A program made the translations under genes and the position numbers. Below the pieces are notes generated by a model. The model was not told the origin of the DNA. It ran no database searches and saw nothing but the letters and a program-made list of their open reading frames with translations. Below, one piece after another: positions 7,060-15,754 of a stretch of DNA of 44,473 nucleotides; the stretch's first letter is position 1; each line of letters opens with the position of its first letter. Source of the DNA: Oscillospiraceae bacterium (GTDB lineage: Bacteria; Bacillota_A; Clostridia; Oscillospirales; Oscillospiraceae); NCBI GenBank assembly GCA_017537045.1, contig JAFYLN010000153.1, forward strand, positions 1 through 44,473, read 5' to 3'.

Positions 7060-9927
7060 ATGGAACCTGCAAGAGGGCAATCCGGAATCTATGACCTGCG
7101 GGTCAATGACCGAACTGCGCCCATGGGCATCGACGTTTCCAGTCCCGTATTCAGCTGGAAGATGTGTTCTGCCGCAACCGGCGCGAGGCAAACTGCCTAC
7201 CGTGTCATGGTCACTGCTGAAAGCGGCATTCCCATGTGGGATAGCGGTTGGGTACATTCCGACCGCTCAGTCGGCATCCGCTACGGCGGTGCAGCACTGG
7301 AAGCCTGTACCAGGTACACCGTATCTGTCACCATGAAAGATCAGGATGGCTGTGAGACTGGCGCAGCCATCACCACGTTTGAAACAGGCCTACCTCAAAG
7401 CAGGCCTTTTGGTGCTGCATACTTCATCACCATCGACGAAAAGGATGCACCGGTCTGCAACAATCTTCCTGCATACCGCAAAGCCTTTGAAACGAAACCG
7501 GGATTGTCCATTGTGAAGGCCAGACTGTACAGCACCGCGCTGGGTGTTTACGAAAGCTTTATCAACGGTCAGCGTGTGGGACGGCTGCAGGAAGACGGCA
7601 GCGTTTTGTACGAGGAGCTGAAGCCCGGCTATACCCAGATGGAAGACCGGAAATCTTACAGCACCTACGATGTGACATGGATGCTAAGAAACGGCGCGGT
7701 AAATGTCCTCTCTTCCATCGTCACCAGCGGCTGGTGGAACGGTCTTGCAGTACAGTTTCGGATGCCGGAGGAGCTGATCTTCCATGAAAATGCCTATCTT
7801 GCCAAGCTGGTAATCGCTTACAGCGACGGCAGTACCCAAGTCATCAATACGGACAGCAGCTGGAAAGCTGCCCGCGCCGCCGCCGTTCAGGAGGGCACCG
7901 GCCTTTGGGAGGGCGAAGTGTACGATGCCCGCGTGGATCAAGGCTGGATGAAACCCGGTTTTGACGGCAGCCAATGGTGCGGCGTGAAGCAAAACACGGA
8001 GTTTCAAGGTGTGATCTGCCCGTGGCGGGGCGTTCCCGTGATGGTTCGGGCAGACCTTCAGCGGCGTGCTGAAAAAATCGTGGTGTATCAGGGCGCGGTA
8101 GGTGCAGCGGATGACTGCCACGGCAAAATCAACGTGGTATGCACCGCGCCGGATTTTGACGGCGGTGTGACCTTGCTGCCCGGGCAGACCCTGCTGGTGG
8201 ATTTTGGACAGAATTTTGCTGGCCGGGAATGCCTGCACCTGAAAGCACCCGCCGGAACACGGCTGGATATCAAGCACGGCGAGATGGTCAACGACTGCAA
8301 CGGTCAAAAGAGCCGCGGCAACAAGGGACCCGAGGGCAGTCTATACAATTACAACTATACAAAAAATACGCCCGTCGTGGGCAGAACCATCTACTATGCC
8401 AGCGGAAGCGGGGATGTGGAAACCTACCACCCCATGTATGCGTTCTACGGTTTCCGCTATATTGAAATTACGGTCGATAAAGAAACCGTCTTTTACAATA
8501 TCTGCGGCCAGGTGGTGACCTCCGCACTGGAAGATACGGGCACACTGGTCACCTCCGACGAAAGCGTGAACCGGTTGATCTCCAATGCCCGCTGGGGTAT
8601 GTATTCCAATTATCTGTCCGTTCCCACGGACTGCCCCCAGAGGGATGAGCGGCAGGCATGGACGGCTGACACCCAGAACTTTGCGGAGACCGGCTGCTGG
8701 CTGAACCGCACCAAAAGCTTTCTGGAAAAGTATATGGCCGACATACGCGACGCACAGGACGAGGCCACGGGCTCCGTTCCCGGTGTAGCACCCACGGGCT
8801 ACAAAAATGGTGCACGTTGGGGCGTGGTGGGCTGGGCAGATGCCATCGTCCTGATCCCGTGGTTTGTGTATCAGATGTATGGTGATACCGCCATCATCGA
8901 GGAAAACTGGGATGCCATGGCTCATTTCATGGATACCTACATGGCAAAATCCGGCGGCATGGGCGGAAACTGGGGCACTCTGACCAGCCCCACCGGTGAA
9001 AAGATCGGTGCTTACGGTGACTGGCTCTCCCCAGAGGACGGTTCTCAGGCGGTATCTGACCGGCTGGGCACGGCCTACTATGCGTGGGATGCCATGGTCA
9101 TGGCGAAAATGGCCAGAGCCGCAAACCTCGGCACCACTCTGGTTCAAAAGTACGAAGCACTTTACGAAGCGGAAAAGAAACTGTTTCAGGACAGGTATGT
9201 GACAGAAAGCGGCGAAATGGATATGAATGTCCAGTCCGTCTGCCTGCACGCCCTGTATCTGGACTTGCTGCCCAATGAAAAATCCGTTGCCGCTGTGGCG
9301 AAGCAGCTGATTTCCAATATCGAAAGCAAGGGTAACAAGCTGGGCACAGGATTCCTCGGCACGGAGATCATCATGCACACCCTGACGAAAATCGGCCGCT
9401 CCGATGTTGCCTACAAGCTATTGCTGCAGCATGAGTACCCCTCCTGGCTGTACTCTGTGGATCAGGGCGCTACCACCATCTGGGAACGGTGGAATTCCTA
9501 CACTGTTGAAGGTGGTTTCCACCCCACCGAAGCACATAATACGTCCTTTAACCATTATAGCTACGGCTCTGTCGTCGCATGGATGTTCCGCGGCATGGCA
9601 GGCATCAGCTACGACGAAGCGCGCCCCGGCTTCAAGCATATTTTGCTGAAGCCACAGCCCGACCGTGGGATCCCGGTGGTGAAAGCTTCTTATCATTCGA
9701 TTTATGGCACCATCGTCAGTCACATGCAATACGAAGCTCACGCGTGGAACTATCTGGCATCCATTCCCGCCAATACCACAGCAACGATCTACATCCCTGC
9801 AAAACAGCCCGATGCGCTGACAGTCGGCAACACTTCCGGTCTGCATTTTGCAGGTTACGATACCAAAAACAGGGTTGCTGTCTTTGAAGCCGTTGCAGGC
9901 ACTTACTCTTTTGAATGCGCTCTCTGA
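7060..9927 (+). CDS. Alpha-L-rhamnosidase, GH78
   Basis: 955-residue enzyme with the usual GH78 layout. An N-terminal FnIII-like domain (DLRVNDRTAPMGIDVSSPVFSW) is followed by beta-sandwich domains with YESFINGQRVG. The (alpha/alpha)6 catalytic barrel has DCPQRDERQAWTADTQNF (substrate-binding acidic cluster) and TTIWERWNSY, which carries the catalytic Glu region. A C-terminal beta domain ends with the FECAL tail. It removes terminal alpha-L-rhamnose from plant glycosides or polysaccharides. No signal peptide, so it works on imported oligosaccharides. ATG 7060 is chosen over an upstream ATG at 7003 inside the previous gene because GAGGAT precedes it and the GH78 domain starts right after. Confidence 0.94.
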   Translation: MEPARGQSGIYDLRVNDRTAPMGIDVSSPVFSWKMCSAATGARQTAYRVMVTAESGIPMWDSGWVHSDRSVGIRYGGAALEACTRYTVSVTMKDQDGCETGAAITTFETGLPQSRPFGAAYFITIDEKDAPVCNNLPAYRKAFETKPGLSIVKARLYSTALGVYESFINGQRVGRLQEDGSVLYEELKPGYTQMEDRKSYSTYDVTWMLRNGAVNVLSSIVTSGWWNGLAVQFRMPEELIFHENAYLAKLVIAYSDGSTQVINTDSSWKAARAAAVQEGTGLWEGEVYDARVDQGWMKPGFDGSQWCGVKQNTEFQGVICPWRGVPVMVRADLQRRAEKIVVYQGAVGAADDCHGKINVVCTAPDFDGGVTLLPGQTLLVDFGQNFAGRECLHLKAPAGTRLDIKHGEMVNDCNGQKSRGNKGPEGSLYNYNYTKNTPVVGRTIYYASGSGDVETYHPMYAFYGFRYIEITVDKETVFYNICGQVVTSALEDTGTLVTSDESVNRLISNARWGMYSNYLSVPTDCPQRDERQAWTADTQNFAETGCWLNRTKSFLEKYMADIRDAQDEATGSVPGVAPTGYKNGARWGVVGWADAIVLIPWFVYQMYGDTAIIEENWDAMAHFMDTYMAKSGGMGGNWGTLTSPTGEKIGAYGDWLSPEDGSQAVSDRLGTAYYAWDAMVMAKMARAANLGTTLVQKYEALYEAEKKLFQDRYVTESGEMDMNVQSVCLHALYLDLLPNEKSVAAVAKQLISNIESKGNKLGTGFLGTEIIMHTLTKIGRSDVAYKLLLQHEYPSWLYSVDQGATTIWERWNSYTVEGGFHPTEAHNTSFNHYSYGSVVAWMFRGMAGISYDEARPGFKHILLKPQPDRGIPVVKASYHSIYGTIVSHMQYEAHAWNYLASIPANTTATIYIPAKQPDALTVGNTSGLHFAGYDTKNRVAVFEAVAGTYSFECAL

Positions 9928-9933
9928 CACAAG

Positions 9934-9968
9934 AAAAGCACAGTGCGGAAAATCCACACTGTGCTTTT
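9934..9968. terminator. Bidirectional terminator between GH78 and GH31 genes
   Basis: AAAAGCACAGTG (9934-9945) pairs perfectly with CACTGTGCTTTT (9957-9968); 12-bp stem with A and T tracts on both sides, so it can end both convergent transcripts. Confidence 0.85.
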
Positions 9969-9977
9969 TGATATGTT

Positions 9978-12059
9978 TCAGCAGTTTCTAACATCTGTGA
10001 CGGTCAGTTCGAGCTCTGCACCACTTTGTTCCACACGGAGGTTCTCTCCATTCCGGCGCACCCGAATGGTGGTGTAATGGGCGGGATCTTCAAAAGCTTT
10101 GGAGACTCCGTTGTCATCATAGAGGGTGTATTCAGAAGCTTCCTCCACGTTACACAGCAGTTCCACCCTGCGGAAGTCCATATTTTCGGTATTCTCACCC
10201 GGTATACCGAGAGGAAGAATCTTGCCAGGCCGCAGGAAGAATACCATTTCCTCCAGTTCTGCCTTTATATAGTGATGCCCCTTTTCCATGGGGATATATT
10301 CCCGCTTCTCGGGAGCGGACAGGCGCACCATGACCATATTCTCCGGCAGATACACCGTTCTTCCTCGGGCATTCTGGGTGTAGACAGGCGTAATCATGAT
10401 GGCATTTCCCACCATCATCTGATCCTCGACTTCTGCGGCCATATCATCATGCTCATATGCAAAGGCCAGCGGACGGAAGAGCATATCGTCCTCCAGCGCG
10501 CACCGGACGAATTCTGTGTACAGGTAAGAGATCATCATATAGCGGATGCGGATCATATCCCGCATCACATTCTTCTTTACAAACAGATAAGGTTCCTGTC
10601 TGCGTGTATTAAATGCGGAATGGTTGCGCATCAGCGGTGTAAACACCGCAAGCTGCAGCCAGCGGATCAGCAGATCCTCGCTGACATCGGTGTGGAAGCC
10701 TCCAAGGTCTGCGCCGGTATAGAGGAAGCCGCACATATTCAGCGACGGCATCTGCTTCAGGTTCAGCAGAATATGGGACCACCAGGAATAGTTGTCACCC
10801 TGCCATGTTCCCGCATAGCGGTGCATCCCAATAAAGGAGGATCGGGATGTCATCAGGATTCTGTGGTCAGGAAGAATTTTGGCAATGGCCTCCACCGCAG
10901 ATCGGGTCATATTGTAGCCGTAAAGGTTGTGCACCTTGTCATGGCGAACCGGTTTTCCATCAATATGATGGTAAATGCAGCGGTAATCCTCCAGACTATT
11001 GGCCATACCATTGACCGCATGGAGCAGCCGGCGGCGGTTGGGAATATCCAGTTGGGTACCGCGCACCTCATCCATCACGTCCATGGCTTCTTTCAGGCTT
11101 CGCTCCGTAAAGAACAGGGTTGGCTCATTCATGTCGTTCCAGAAGCCTTCAATGCCCATATCCGTCAGATATTTGTAGTGGGCGCCGAACCAGTCACGCA
11201 CCTCGGGCCGCAGGAAATCCGGAAAATGGCAGCGTCCCGGCCAGACTGCACCGACGAAATCATTACCATCTTTATCCTTAACAAAATAGCCCTTTCGGAC
11301 ACCTTCCTCATAAACATGGTAGTCTTTTTCAATTTTGACACCCGCATCGATAATCGGAACAAGGCGGATGCCCTGCACCTTCAACTCTGCTGCCAGCTGC
11401 GCAAAGTCAGCATAATGCTCCGGATTGATGGTAAAGTCCTTATATTCATCCAGATATTCCAGATCCAGCCCCACCGCATCCAGTGGGATATGGTTTTCCT
11501 TCATCCGTGCTACCACTTCTCTGATCTCATCCGAACTTTGATAGCCCCAGCGGCACTGCTGATAGCCAAAAGCCCAGCGGGGCGGAATATAGCTTTGTCC
11601 AATGATCCTGCGGAAAGAACGGACGATGTCATTGAGCGTTTCGCCCTCAATGATATACAGTTCAAAATCTGGCAGTTCGGAAGTCATGATGAATTCATCG
11701 GGTTTTTCAAATCCAATATCAAATTCCACCCGTCCCGGAGAATCCACATACACGCCGAATCTGGTTTCTCCGTCCACAATCAGAAAATTATGGGCACAGT
11801 ACATCCGTTCCAGAGATTCCACATGCATGGAGCTGTTGCCGCAGAACGACACATAGCGGAAACCCCGTTTGTTGATTCCGCGGACATTCTCACCCAGACC
11901 ATAAACAGGCTGATTCGGTTCTAACCGGTATTTAAATAGAATTCCGTTTTCGTTACTTTCCAATTCAAAATAAGGAACGCTCCCCTGGTGCGGCTGCGGT
12001 TTGTGTATCACACTTTCCGTATCCAGGATGGGCACACCGAACACATAGCGTTTGACCAT
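9978..12059 (-). CDS. Glycoside hydrolase family 31 (alpha-glucosidase or alpha-xylosidase)
   Basis: 693-residue cytoplasmic enzyme. GH31 signatures: YGLGENVRGINKRG in the N-terminal beta-sandwich, PPRWAFGYQQCRWGY at the start of the barrel, and GIEGFWNDMNEP, which holds the nucleophile Asp. GTWQGDNYSWW holds the acid/base Asp, followed by RNHSAFNTRRQEPY. It hydrolyses an alpha-linked non-reducing sugar; the exact substrate cannot be read. ATG 12059 is preferred over the GTG at 12068 because GAGG lies eight bases upstream of the ATG and too close to the GTG. Transcribed divergently from the FAD-oxidoreductase operon and convergently to GH78. Confidence 0.92.
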   Translation of the reverse strand: MVKRYVFGVPILDTESVIHKPQPHQGSVPYFELESNENGILFKYRLEPNQPVYGLGENVRGINKRGFRYVSFCGNSSMHVESLERMYCAHNFLIVDGETRFGVYVDSPGRVEFDIGFEKPDEFIMTSELPDFELYIIEGETLNDIVRSFRRIIGQSYIPPRWAFGYQQCRWGYQSSDEIREVVARMKENHIPLDAVGLDLEYLDEYKDFTINPEHYADFAQLAAELKVQGIRLVPIIDAGVKIEKDYHVYEEGVRKGYFVKDKDGNDFVGAVWPGRCHFPDFLRPEVRDWFGAHYKYLTDMGIEGFWNDMNEPTLFFTERSLKEAMDVMDEVRGTQLDIPNRRRLLHAVNGMANSLEDYRCIYHHIDGKPVRHDKVHNLYGYNMTRSAVEAIAKILPDHRILMTSRSSFIGMHRYAGTWQGDNYSWWSHILLNLKQMPSLNMCGFLYTGADLGGFHTDVSEDLLIRWLQLAVFTPLMRNHSAFNTRRQEPYLFVKKNVMRDMIRIRYMMISYLYTEFVRCALEDDMLFRPLAFAYEHDDMAAEVEDQMMVGNAIMITPVYTQNARGRTVYLPENMVMVRLSAPEKREYIPMEKGHHYIKAELEEMVFFLRPGKILPLGIPGENTENMDFRRVELLCNVEEASEYTLYDDNGVSKAFEDPAHYTTIRVRRNGENLRVEQSGAELELTVTDVRNC

Positions 12060-12320
12060 TACCTCCACCTCAGTCGTTCATACTGCACCGGCTGGTGCCG
12101 TTTTTTTGCGAATCGTCCATCGCATATTGTCAGTATACCACACTTGTCCAGCAAATGGGATCATGTTTCGCTCCGCCGCTGTGGGAATATTCGAAATTTT
12201 ATATCAGGTGCTGCTTTTTTTCCAGAGTAAGTCTCTATTTTTACACGCCTGAACTGACAATAATCAGCAATTTCAGGGCAAGTATTACCATCCTGCATCA
12301 CAAAACCGCGAGGTTATTAT

Positions 12321-12382
12321 TTCAGAGTTATAACCTTATGCACAATTTCGTATTTTCTTTTATGCGCTTTTTCGTTTAAAAT
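12321..12382 (+). promoter_or_regulatory. Promoter of the FAD-oxidoreductase/ABC operon with shared 35-bp site
   Basis: TAAAAT at 12377-12382 is a plausible -10; the -35 position (12354-12359, TTTCTT) is poor, as expected of an activator-dependent promoter. The block 12321-12355 starts TTCAGAGTTATAA and ends GTATTT. It aligns without gaps to 4630-4664 (23 of 35 identical) and starts the same 56 bp before the -10. The rest of the 377-bp divergent region (12060-12436) is AT-rich with no gene seen. Confidence 0.6.
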
Positions 12383-12436
12383 AACAGAAATGATTTATTG
12401 TATGTTGTTGCTTTGTGCGTAATGAGGAGGATTGAA

Positions 12437-13810
12437 ATGAAAGAATATGCGCGTCACTATGATATTGCTGTCATCGGCGGCGGCCCTGCCGGCCTCGCCA
12501 CTGCCATTACCGCAGCCCGGGAAGGCAAGAAAGTTCTGCTTGCCGACAAGAACGGTTTCCTCGGCGGCAACCTGACCATCGGCCTGCCCCTGCTGGGCTT
12601 CTTAGATGAAAATGGCAATCAGTGTATTTCAGGTTTTGCAGAAGAACTGGTTGATCGGCTGAAAGAAATGAATGCCTGTTACGGCATCCGCCCCTGCCCC
12701 AAGCACAACTCCATCGCCAATCTGGATGCCGAAGTCATGAAGATTCTGGCCTTCCAGATGTGCAAGGAAGCTGGTGTCGATGTAATCCTGCACATGGAAA
12801 CCGTCGACACTTGCGTGGAAGATGGAAAGCTGAAAGCAGTCACCCTCTACGGTAAGTGCAACCGGGTCACAGTCAGTGCCGAGATTTTCGTAGACTGCAC
12901 CGGCGACGGCGACGTTGCCTATCTTTCCGGCTGTTCCTACGATCTGGGTCGCGGCGCAGATCATGAACTGATGCCTCCCACGGTCATGTTTACCATCGAT
13001 GGTGTCAATGACAAGGCGTTGTTGGACTATGTGGAAGAACATCCCGACGAGATGGCACCCATGTGTTCTTCCATCGAGACCAAGCCCGGTTACGACGCAG
13101 CCTACTTCAAGGCCGATCCCAACTATGTATTCGTCGGCATGACCCAGCTGTGGGCCAAGCTGAAAGAACAGGGCATCTGCCCCGTGGATCGCGGTAATAT
13201 CATCGTCATCAATGGTGTCCATGAGGGTCAGATGTATGTGAATACAATCCGTCTGCCGAATGTGGATGGCACCGATATTTTCGACCTGACCCACGCAGAA
13301 ATGGAAGGTCATTTGCAGATGCAAAAGCTGGTTGAAACCCTCCGTACTTATGTGCCCGGCTTTGAAAACTGCTACATTTCCTCCATCGCTCCCAACATCG
13401 GCATCCGCGAGACCCGCAGAATGAAGGGTCTGGAATGCGTCACGCTGGAGCAGGCACTGGACGGCGCTGTTCCCGAGGACAGCATCTGCCTGTCCGGCTA
13501 TACCATCGACATTCACTACAACACCGAAAACGAAACCCTGTTTAGAAAACTGGAAAAGCCTTTTGGCATCCCCTATGGCTGTCTCGTCAGTGCAGAAATC
13601 TCCAACCTGATGTTCGCAGGACGCTGTATCAGCGTGGATGAGCACGTAGTCGGCTCTACCCGTATTATGGGTTGCTGCATGGCTATGGGCCAGGCTGCCG
13701 GTCTGGCTGCTGCTATGGCAGTCAGCGAAAGTAAGACTCCCGCCGAGGTCGATGTACAGGCTCTGCGGCAGAAGTTGCTGGCACAGAACGCCATCTTGTC
13801 TATGGAATAA
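12437..13810 (+). CDS. FAD-dependent oxidoreductase (FAD_oxidored family)
   Basis: 457 residues. The dinucleotide-binding motif DIAVIGGGPAGLATAITAAREG is at residues about 9-30, followed by the family's GGNLT at the isoalloxazine loop. VDCTGDGDVAYLSG comes in mid-protein and GRCISVDEHVVGSTRIMGCC near the end closes the FAD site. These belong to the FAD_oxidored family (PF12831), often found in carbohydrate loci where substrates are unknown. Start ATG 12437 follows GAGGAGGATTGAA; an earlier ATG at 12398 has no ribosome site. It is first in the operon with the ABC transporter genes. The role could be oxidation of a sugar-derived hydroxyl, which is inference. Confidence 0.88.
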   Translation: MKEYARHYDIAVIGGGPAGLATAITAAREGKKVLLADKNGFLGGNLTIGLPLLGFLDENGNQCISGFAEELVDRLKEMNACYGIRPCPKHNSIANLDAEVMKILAFQMCKEAGVDVILHMETVDTCVEDGKLKAVTLYGKCNRVTVSAEIFVDCTGDGDVAYLSGCSYDLGRGADHELMPPTVMFTIDGVNDKALLDYVEEHPDEMAPMCSSIETKPGYDAAYFKADPNYVFVGMTQLWAKLKEQGICPVDRGNIIVINGVHEGQMYVNTIRLPNVDGTDIFDLTHAEMEGHLQMQKLVETLRTYVPGFENCYISSIAPNIGIRETRRMKGLECVTLEQALDGAVPEDSICLSGYTIDIHYNTENETLFRKLEKPFGIPYGCLVSAEISNLMFAGRCISVDEHVVGSTRIMGCCMAMGQAAGLAAAMAVSESKTPAEVDVQALRQKLLAQNAILSME

Positions 13811-13828
13811 AGAAAAGGAGTGTTCTCT

Positions 13829-14797
13829 TTGAAAACTACGAGCAATGCCCCCGCTGTGGCCATCAAGAATAACAAGCTGAGAAAGACCGCCGTGTATTTC
13901 TGGAATCACAGGGCGCTGTATCTGATGCTGCTGCCGGGTCTGCTGTGCCTCATCATCTTCAAGTTCCTGCCCTACTACGGCATCCAGCTTGCCTTTAAGG
14001 ACTACAACATCTTCGCTTCCACCGACCCCTTCGCCGCCATCAAGGCAAGTGAGTGGGTGGGCTGGAAGCACTTCATCAACCTGTTCCACAACTCGGACTT
14101 CATCAAAGTTCTGCGAAACACCCTGGTGCTGAATGGTCTGAAGGTCATCATTCTGTTCCCCATTCCCATCATCTTTGCCATTTTGCTGCGTGAAGTACCC
14201 TACTTCCGTCTGGCGAAGCTGGCTCAGACCGCTACTTACGTTCCATACTTCTTCTCCTGGGTCGTTATCTACGGTATCTTTACCTCCGTTCTGGGTTCCT
14301 ATGGCATCGTCAACTCCCTTCTGGCCAAGCTGGGCTTTGACCGCATCATGTTCTTCAGCGACCCCATCGTTTTCCGCGGAACGCTGATCTTCACCGACGG
14401 CTGGAAGACCATCGGCTACAACACCGTTATCTTCCTTGCCGCCATCATGGCGATCGACCCCACCCTGTACGAAGCAGCCCGCATGGACGGCGCCAACAAG
14501 TTCCAGCAGATCTGGAACATCACCATTCCCGGCATGCTGCCCACCATCGTGCTGCAGCTGATCCTGAACGTGGGCCACATTCTGGACAAAGGCTTTGAGC
14601 ACGTTCTGGTCTTCTACAACCCCGCCGTGTACGAAACCTCCGACATCATCATGACCTACGTCTACCGCCAAGGTATCGGCAAGCTGGACTTCTCCCGCGC
14701 CACGGCGCTGGGCCTGTTCAACTCCGTTGTTGCCTTTATCCTGATTGTTGGCGCCAACGCTGTCAGTAAGCGCACCCTGAAGCGCAGCATCTGGTAA
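13829..14797 (+). CDS. ABC sugar transporter permease, LplB type (CUT1)
   Basis: 322 residues with six hydrophobic segments. After a basic N terminus comes FWNHRALYLMLLPGLLCLII and then LPYYGIQLAFKDYNIF, typical of LplB/YtcP-type CUT1 permeases. The EAA loop that contacts the ATPase is seen as EAARMDGANKFQQIWNITIP. A TTG start at 13829 is chosen since AAAGGAG lies about eight bases upstream; the in-frame GTG at 13820 lies inside that ribosome site. It forms the inner-membrane channel with the next gene. No ATPase gene is present in the locus, so a shared MsmK-like ATPase elsewhere is expected. Confidence 0.93.
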   Translation: MKTTSNAPAVAIKNNKLRKTAVYFWNHRALYLMLLPGLLCLIIFKFLPYYGIQLAFKDYNIFASTDPFAAIKASEWVGWKHFINLFHNSDFIKVLRNTLVLNGLKVIILFPIPIIFAILLREVPYFRLAKLAQTATYVPYFFSWVVIYGIFTSVLGSYGIVNSLLAKLGFDRIMFFSDPIVFRGTLIFTDGWKTIGYNTVIFLAAIMAIDPTLYEAARMDGANKFQQIWNITIPGMLPTIVLQLILNVGHILDKGFEHVLVFYNPAVYETSDIIMTYVYRQGIGKLDFSRATALGLFNSVVAFILIVGANAVSKRTLKRSIW

Positions 14798-14813
14798 GAA
14801 GGGAGGACGCTTT

Positions 14814-15719
14814 ATGATTATCAACAAGAAGAAAAATAAGGGTCCTGCCAAGGATGCCAGTGAAAAGTTCGTAACCGGCCTGGCCGTTGTGGTCTCCGTC
14901 CTGATGATCCTGATCTGCCTGCTGCCCTGTATCCACGTTCTGGCGACCTCCGTCAGCTCCGGTAACGCCGAAGTTGCAGGCCGCGTCGGTCTGTGGCCTG
15001 TGGACTTCCAGCTGGACGGCATCAAGACCATCGTGGTCGGCACCAACTTCATGAAGAGCCTTGGCAACTCCCTGTATGTCACCATCGTGGGCACCCTCAT
15101 CAGCCTGACCATCACCACCATGTTCGCCTACGCCATGTCCAAGACCCATCTGAAGGGCAGAAAGCTCCTGACCATCATGTGCATCATCGCCATGGTTTTC
15201 AGCGGCGGCATGGTGCCTGAATACATCGTCATGAAGAAGCTGGGTCTGATGAACACCTTCTGGTCTCTGATCCTGCCCCGCGGCATGACCATCTTCAACA
15301 TGCTGCTGATCAAGAACTACTTCGAAGGTCTGCCCGAAAGTGTTATGGAATCTGCCAACATCGACGGCGCCGGCGACTTCCGCACGCTGGTCTCCATCGT
15401 GCTGCCCATGTCCACCCCCGTTATCGCAACCACGGGGCTTCTGTATGCCGTTGCATACTGGAACAACTATCTGCACCCCGTGCTCTACATCAACGATCCT
15501 GCCAAGCGTACCCTGCAGGTGTTCCTGCGCGACCTGCTGGCTGACGTTGCAACCGTTACCGAGCAGCTGGAGCGTTCCCCCGAGACCGCCGGTCTGGTCT
15601 CCGCAGGCGTTATCACTGCAGGCATTACCGTGATGGGTACCATTCCCATCCTGCTGCTGTACCCCTTCGTGCAGCGTTTCTTGGTCCAAGGCATTACCAT
15701 CGGCTCCGAAAAGGGCTGA
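14814..15719 (+). CDS. ABC sugar transporter permease, YtcP type (CUT1)
   Basis: 301 residues, six hydrophobic segments. The N-terminal helix LAVVVSVLMILICLLPCIHV is followed by the family's GRVGLWPVDFQLDG segment and FAYAMSKTHLKG. The EAA loop appears as ESANIDGAGDFRTLVSIVLP. The C terminus LLYPFVQRFLVQGITIGSEKG is typical of YtcP/LplC permeases. GGGAGGACGCTTT precedes the ATG. It partners the previous permease and the binding lipoprotein downstream to import an oligosaccharide. Confidence 0.94.
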   Translation: MIINKKKNKGPAKDASEKFVTGLAVVVSVLMILICLLPCIHVLATSVSSGNAEVAGRVGLWPVDFQLDGIKTIVVGTNFMKSLGNSLYVTIVGTLISLTITTMFAYAMSKTHLKGRKLLTIMCIIAMVFSGGMVPEYIVMKKLGLMNTFWSLILPRGMTIFNMLLIKNYFEGLPESVMESANIDGAGDFRTLVSIVLPMSTPVIATTGLLYAVAYWNNYLHPVLYINDPAKRTLQVFLRDLLADVATVTEQLERSPETAGLVSAGVITAGITVMGTIPILLLYPFVQRFLVQGITIGSEKG

Positions 15720-15754
15720 TGTAAATGTATAAAAAAATACTAGGAGGAAAAACA

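Noticed and set aside
10026..11924. 632-codon open frame on the plus strand
   Set aside because: It is the antisense shadow of the GH31 gene, whose motifs and codon use are clear on the other strand.
12629..15121. 830-codon open frame on the minus strand
   Set aside because: Antisense to the FAD oxidoreductase and ABC permease genes; composition is a mirror of them and no domain is seen.
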